Shown in pieces: positions 61,432-64,000 of a stretch of DNA of 64,000 bases. The position numbers and the translations under genes are program-made. The DNA is from Climacium dendroides (taxonomy: Eukaryota; Streptophyta; Bryopsida; Hypnales; Climaciaceae), in contig OX467083.1 of assembly GCA_950106755.1 (NCBI GenBank), forward strand, positions 35,335,029 through 35,399,028, given 5' to 3'. The stretch's first letter is position 1; each line of letters begins with the position of its first letter. The notes beneath the pieces are model-generated. The model made no database searches. It was not told the DNA's origin and saw only the letters and a program-made list of their open reading frames with translations.

Positions 61432-62009
61432 GAGCCGGTCACCATGGAAATCATCTCTTTGGGTACCATGTGAATTGTTGGCTTAAAAAAATGAAAAAGT
61501 ATTCATTGGGAGACAAACTACTGTAGAAGACGTTCCCTTTTCCCACAAAATTTGAAGGATGAATAGTTGCACTTTTGTCCTACACAGAGAGATTATGTGT
61601 CATCCATCTAACACAAAACGTCCACCTTGACGTTTAAGGGTTAAGGCACCTCAATTTTTGAACTAGATAACTAAAATCATAACTTGGGATGTTTACATAT
61701 TGACTTGTGATTTTTTACATGCTAGGGGCCATTGGTCATCCAACAACTAAATTAGCTTGACCTAGATATAATTTGGTTGATTAGCCCTTAATCAACTAGC
61801 CAGTCGCCATGGAAATTATCTGTTTGAGTACTATGTGAATTGTTGATATAAAAAAATGAAAAAGCACTCACTAGGAGACAAGCTACTATAGAAGACATTC
61901 CCTTTTTCCACAAAATTTGGAAGATGAACAGTTGTACTTTTGTCCTACATGGAGAGATTCTTTGTCATTCATTGGCCAGAAAACATCATCAGCGTTGTTT
62001 AAGGGTTAG
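61432..62009 (+). repeat. Second pair of the about 215-bp GGGTTAA-bounded units
   Basis: Two units (61432-61646 and 61793-62009) match those at 2823-3271 in the opposite orientation. Both contain ACCATGGAAATCATCTCTTTG or a variant and GTTTAAGGGTTA at the end. Here the two units are 146 bp apart, whereas the other pair abuts. Noncoding. Confidence 0.75.
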
Positions 62010-64000
62010 ACATATACTAGCAACCCAACAACCCAACTTTGAAGAAATAATTGAAGTGAAGTGAGAGTAGGAGACTTTGAAGTGTTGGAAGTAGTTGGAG
62101 TAGACAAGAAGGAAGAAATAGTAAGAGATATTTTTGAAGGGTTCAACTACAATTAACCCTAATGGTTTGTTTTGAAATTGTATTCTTTCAACTATTCATT
62201 GAATTTTTGGTTAGTCATTAATTTGGATTCCATTAGGGGTTATTAGACTAGGGTCTTGGTTAGTGTTATTTTATTAAGCCTAATAAGACAAACAAAAGAA
62301 GACAAAACCAAATTTAAAACTAAATAATAAGGAAATTGATAAACAATTAGGGAATAATATTTTAAAGATTTGATTTGATTTAGGACATATTAGGATGGTT
62401 TGAGTATTAAAAATAGTTCTAAAAACCATAGGAATTATCAAAAATACTTCAAAAACTAACAAATTCTATAAGAATTAGTGTGGGATTAAATTGTAGGGGA
62501 AAACTAATTGACAAAGTGTTTCAAAACTAAACCCTTTCAATTAATTAGGCATGATGGAGAGCAATGGCTACTATGACACTATAATGGTCATGATTTGTGA
62601 TGACAAGACTTTAGAAGTAGGAAATTAAAGTTAACCTTTAGTTCAAAATCTTAAATTTTAATTTAGAATTTAGAATAAAGTAGGTAATTCTTAGAGGATT
62701 CTAAGAATATCTCACACTTAAAAAACAATCAAAAAGGAAGAAAGTTACAAGTGGATGAACTTTAGTAGTAAATTTGGATGAAAATTTAGTAATTTCATCC
62801 AAAAGATTCAAAAAGGGATCTAAAAAGAAATTTGAGAATCTAAATCAAATTTAGGATTTTTAGGTTATGGTAGAAATTATTTTGCCTATTTAGATTAAAA
62901 GTAATTTGTGAATGAAGTTTTAAATTACCAATTAAAGATAGAATTTCATCCATTAATAATTTTTTTACTTAAATATTTTAAAACCCTAAAAATAATAATT
63001 TTAGAGTAGAAATTTTGGATTAGGATTAATTAAAAGATAATTAAGAATCTTTTGGAAGTCACTAAGGAATATTCTAAATTTAGAACCTCTTAGTCCATCT
63101 TCTAAAGTTTCTAAAACTAATTCATTTTTAAAGAAGATAATGTGGATGAAGTTTTTTATCCTTGACTAAAAATAGGTTAAATTTCAGATTTAACAAGTAG
63201 AATTAATTAGAAACTAACACTAAGATTTTGAATGATTTTAAATTATTTTACTATTAGAATTGACAGATGAAGTTTAATAGACTAATTTATAGGTAAAACT
63301 TCATCCTTAGATATTTTTAGCTAAGAAGGTCCAAATTTAGCGTATTTTATCATTGTAGAAAGGAAAAATTATGCTCTATAGGTTAGGCTAAGTTAGCTTT
63401 TGGTTTGATTTAAGTTTCACTTTCAAGTCCAATGTTTGGCTTAGTTAGCCAAGGTCTTGGTTTCTAACATTTAACGTGTTTTGAGTGGTTTAAATTTATT
63501 TTAGGTTCTAAAATATTACAAATAGAGCGTCCATTACTTGGAAGGTGTGCACTGGACTAGATTTAGGCATCCTTTAGAATAATTTAAAGCAAAAAAATCT
63601 ATAAGAACCTGTGTGCAAGTTTTGATTCAAGGGGCAGAGCTAAAATTGCTCACAACATGCAACACTTATGCTTGCTAATATCTTCTAAAACATAGTGGTT
63701 TTAACTTCTTGCCATCACTTTAGAAATCTTATTTTGTATTGCAGTGATCAAATTATCCAACAATTACTGGCACATATATTGTATGTTTCATGATTTTACA
63801 AAGTGCAATACTCTAGAATTGTGCAAGACATTTGCCATCTTCATAGACCAAAACAATACAAAGGAGAATGTTGGAGGAGTCATACTTGGCATTAGCACTC
63901 CAAGATTGGTAATTCCATTCTTTACTCTTTTCTCCTTCCTTTCCTTTGTCAAAGTCATACATTGGATTAAAGATTGAAATATGATGTTGAAACATATGTT
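62010..64000. other. AT-rich intergenic DNA
   Basis: I see no gene or clear element here. The sequence is dominated by AT-rich words such as 'gaatttagaa' and 'ttagattaaa', with only short frames. Confidence 0.6.

Noticed and set aside
1..64000. CRISPR arrays, operons, ribosome binding sites, rRNA genes
   Set aside because: None seen; the window is plant nuclear DNA with spliced genes, and the tandem repeats found lack CRISPR repeat-spacer spacing.

Overview
The window reads as nuclear DNA of a land plant. It has intron-bearing genes with GT-AG boundaries, plant-only gene families (LOB-domain protein, subfamily XII bHLH factor, OEP16 channel, PAO-type Rieske oxygenase), a decayed LTR-retrotransposon gag and plant-type MITEs. 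GC-rich coding islands in very AT-rich, repeat-laden DNA, with short introns, fit a bryophyte or another non-seed plant, but the species cannot be fixed from sequence alone.

Layout: 1-16.4 kb is AT-rich repeat DNA holding TIR elements, two related MITEs, a gag pseudogene and a 4-bp microsatellite inside a large inverted repeat. The main gene cluster runs from 18.3 to 38 kb: a bHLH transcription factor (+, 18275-21006); a six-exon OEP16-type chloroplast outer-envelope channel (-, 22560-24834); a six-exon PTC52/ACD1-like Rieske oxygenase of the chloroplast envelope (+, 26329-30245); a three-exon LBD transcription factor (-, 30862-33593); and a three-exon plastid-type membrane protein of unknown function (-, 35800-37944). 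From 38 to 64 kb repeats dominate again, apart from a single-exon LRR protein with a GPI-type tail (-, 51545-52303), an unresolved possibly genic stretch at 43.4-46.3 kb and a small GC-rich island at 57.65-57.95 kb.

OEP16 and the LBD gene have exons too short to stand out as open frames. They were rebuilt here by joining exons on GT-AG sites with matching phase and recognising the family sequence.

The most striking biology is that OEP16 and PTC52 lie head to head about 1.5 kb apart. Both were reported from barley as parts of the protochlorophyllide-dependent import route for the PORA precursor (OEP16 as outer channel, PTC52 as inner-envelope oxygenase). A shared divergent promoter would be a natural way to co-express them, although that role of OEP16 is debated and the orthology needs a tree. 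Other points of note are a G-quadruplex-like leader before the bHLH start codon, an internal 77-residue-period duplication in the plastid protein, a Stowaway-like MITE in a PTC52 intron, and several repeat families whose ends share a TTAACCC motif.
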